Positions 52,209 to 53,853 of a stretch of DNA of 53,853 bases are shown here, one piece after another. This stretch comes from Perkinsus olseni. Lineage: Eukaryota > Perkinsozoa > Perkinsida. The first letter of the stretch is position 1. Each line of letters opens with the position of its first letter. The stretch covers positions 1-53,853 of the forward strand of contig JABANN010000199.1 of assembly GCA_013115125.1 (NCBI GenBank), given 5' to 3'. A model generated the notes under the pieces. It was not told where the DNA came from and searched no databases. It saw nothing but the letters and a program-made list of their open reading frames with translations. Made by a program: the position numbers and the translations under genes.

Positions 52209-53093
52209 ATGAACACAGCAGGAACAGGTCTATGCTACATGGAGAACACCGAAGGGTCAAAAGAAGCAAGGGATACAGGAGGAACAGGCAGGCAACACAG
52301 GGCTAGATACGACAAGTTCCCGGCAGCCTGGCCCGCTCGGGTCGGCGAGATCTCCTCGCTGTCATTGCTGGCCGGAGAGAGTCACGAGCGAGGTTTTTCA
52401 CGCTGCTTCCGTTGGCATGAACTCGCCTCGAGGAGGTGGGTGGGTTCGCCTGAGGAGGGCCGTCCAGCTCCCCATAAGTTCCCGAGCCAGCCTGCCGCGA
52501 GGACGATGCAATCGGGCCTCCCTGTCACAAGAAAACACAAAGACACAGCTGGTAGGCCCCCTATGCTTACTTGGTTGGTCCGGGCTCCCCAATCAGAGCC
52601 AGGGGCCATTCGAAGCCCAGGTCGGGCGACTTCTCGCTCGACAGGCCGTCTTACAGCGGAAGCCGCGGACTCCTCTACTTTGCTTTCATCGGAAGTGGTC
52701 CCCTCTCCACGAAGAGAAAAGACAACCGCGCGGCCAGGACTCTCATCACCACTCAAGGCCCCCAGCCTGCCACCAGCAGGGCTATCAGCAGTCACCGGCA
52801 AACCGAACTCACTTGAACCTCCCCTTCCGAAAACAAGGCCTCCTGCCAGCGAGCCGTTTCTTCTTAGACCTACGAAAAGTAAAAATCTTAGGAGAGGGGT
52901 ACCTCGCGGAACTCTCACCGCAAAATCACGCTCCGCCGACCGGGAGGGACCGAAGGACGCGCATACGGGGAGTCATCCTCGAAGAAGCGAGGTGACATAC
53001 GTCTGCCGCATAAGCATGGAGGGGGTTTCTTCTGAGCTGAGATCACCTCGCAGCCCTCTCGTCGGCTTCCCGCTTCACTCTGGCCAGTCTTAG
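52209..53093 (+). CDS. long Pro/Ser/Arg-rich open frame, doubtful coding status
   Basis: A 294-codon frame from ATG 52209, rich in Ser, Pro, Arg and Gly with no hydrophobic core, for example SSPLKAPSLPPAGLSAVTGK. Two other frames (plus 52417-52995 and minus 52382-52918) are open over the same GC-rich DNA, so length alone is weak evidence. If real, it encodes a basic disordered protein. There is no motif. It is followed by another plus-strand candidate exon at 53525. Confidence 0.3.
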   Translation: MNTAGTGLCYMENTEGSKEARDTGGTGRQHRARYDKFPAAWPARVGEISSLSLLAGESHERGFSRCFRWHELASRRWVGSPEEGRPAPHKFPSQPAARTMQSGLPVTRKHKDTAGRPPMLTWLVRAPQSEPGAIRSPGRATSRSTGRLTAEAADSSTLLSSEVVPSPRREKTTARPGLSSPLKAPSLPPAGLSAVTGKPNSLEPPLPKTRPPASEPFLLRPTKSKNLRRGVPRGTLTAKSRSADREGPKDAHTGSHPRRSEVTYVCRISMEGVSSELRSPRSPLVGFPLHSGQS

Positions 53094-53524
53094 ACGCACG
53101 ATCTTCGCTCTATGCATCGCACACCACCTTGACGGACCAAGACTCGATATCATGCCGGGTCAGCCTGCCCCGCTCCTCACTTTGTTGGCTGAAATCTTCG
53201 GAAGCGAGGGCTATCGAAAACCCAAGAGGCTCTGGTAGGATGAGCAGGGTGGGACGGCGAAGGAAGACCATGACCTGAACAGGAGGATCACAGGCGACCG
53301 AGTAACGAGTACTGCTGCCGAGCTTAGAATACAGCTACGATAGCGTCCGCGGCGGAGCGGAACATACTGGGAGCTGAAACCGCCATCTCAGTTGACTCGC
53401 TCAGGGAGCAGGTGGAAGCCAGATCGGGGGCATCCTGACGAGACCAGTGGGCGAACACATCAAGCCGATTAGCTTGATGTTCGTACGATAACCTCCTTGG
53501 AACTGCTCCAGCTGTGCCGAGAAG

Positions 53525-53685
53525 ATGCCGGCGACGAGGAGGCTACAGAAAGAGACCCTGAGGAGATCAACCGAATTGAAGGAGCTGCGCAGAGATCCCA
53601 CGCTGCTAGATCAGAAGCTAGCAGCGAAGCGTAGGGTGCAGATGAGCATGACAGCGTATGTGATGCGATCTACACCATTCCGCGT
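53525..53685 (+). CDS. candidate first exon of a gene running off the window
   Basis: From an ATG preceded by AGAAG, it reads MPATRRLQKETLRRSTELKE then LRRDPTLLDQKLAAKRRVQM and on to RSTPFRV. This is a strongly helical, charged sequence unlike the surrounding frames. A GTAAGT donor lies at 53686; without splicing the frame would stop at once (GTG TAA). The next exon would be in the last 160 nt or beyond the window. No family is assigned. Confidence 0.4.
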
Positions 53686-53853
53686 GTAAGTTTGACAAGT
53701 GAACCGTCAAGCATGACAATGCCACAAGTGCGATACTAAAACCTCTGGTCTCCGAGATGGGGCAAGGCGCGGTACCAAGCTAGCGTCGGAAAGGTCGATA
53801 GGACCTCACGACGGCAGCGAGGGAAACGCGAAGGCAAACTGTGCCGAGGCCGA

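Overview
The window is nuclear DNA from a protist. The best fit is a Perkinsus-like alveolate (Perkinsozoa). This is inferred from the gene set (calcium-dependent protein kinase, chloroquine-resistance-transporter-like carrier, TIR-like membrane protein of a type seen in dinoflagellates and relatives), from near-balanced base composition, and from genes cut by many short GT-AG introns of about 45-120 nt. No database search was possible. Splice sites were chosen by eye, using donor/acceptor sequence, phase and family motifs.

Layout. 1-3.3 kb: an SLC25 mitochondrial carrier (+). 4.1-4.2 kb: two adjacent near-perfect hairpins. 4.6-6.6 kb: a CRT-like ten-helix transporter (+). 8.3-14.2 kb: three tandem intronless pepsin-family (A1) genes (+) that differ at the catalytic motifs. 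14.67-14.74 kb: tRNA-Val(UAC) (-). 15.6-17.8 kb: a CDPK (-). 18.2-19.4 kb: a universal-stress-protein gene (-), 35 nt downstream of a roughly 9-kb Lon protease gene (19.46-28.5 kb, -). A decayed LTR-retrotransposon integrase fragment lies within the Lon gene. 29.1-31.0 kb: an intronless CAF1/CNOT7-like gene (-) that has lost most catalytic residues. 31.2-31.8 kb: a small conserved-looking beta-rich protein (-). 32.2-34.6 kb: CTP:phosphoethanolamine cytidylyltransferase (-). 36.4-39.4 kb: two tandem intronless FAD/NAD(P) oxidoreductases (+). 39.5-40.9 kb: an unidentified multi-exon gene (-). 41.1-43.2 kb: DIM1-type rRNA dimethyladenosine transferase (-). 43.7-47.6 kb: DNA polymerase epsilon subunit B (-). 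48.2-49.6 kb: membrane protein with a TIR-like domain (+). 49.9-51.4 kb: EF-hand protein (+). 52-53.8 kb: uncertain reading frames.

Genes are grouped in long same-strand runs: plus to 14.2 kb, minus from 14.7 to 34.6 kb, plus from 36 to 39.4 kb, minus to 47.6 kb, then plus. Most are unrelated housekeeping genes (mitochondrial transport, proteostasis, phospholipid synthesis, rRNA modification, replication, calcium signalling). Three intronless paralogous or derived sets (proteases, oxidoreductases, the CAF1-like gene) are interspersed among intron-rich ancestral genes. The strongest leads are the CAF1-like pseudo-deadenylase, the protease trio with altered active sites, and the TIR-like protein with membrane helices inserted in its TIR fold.
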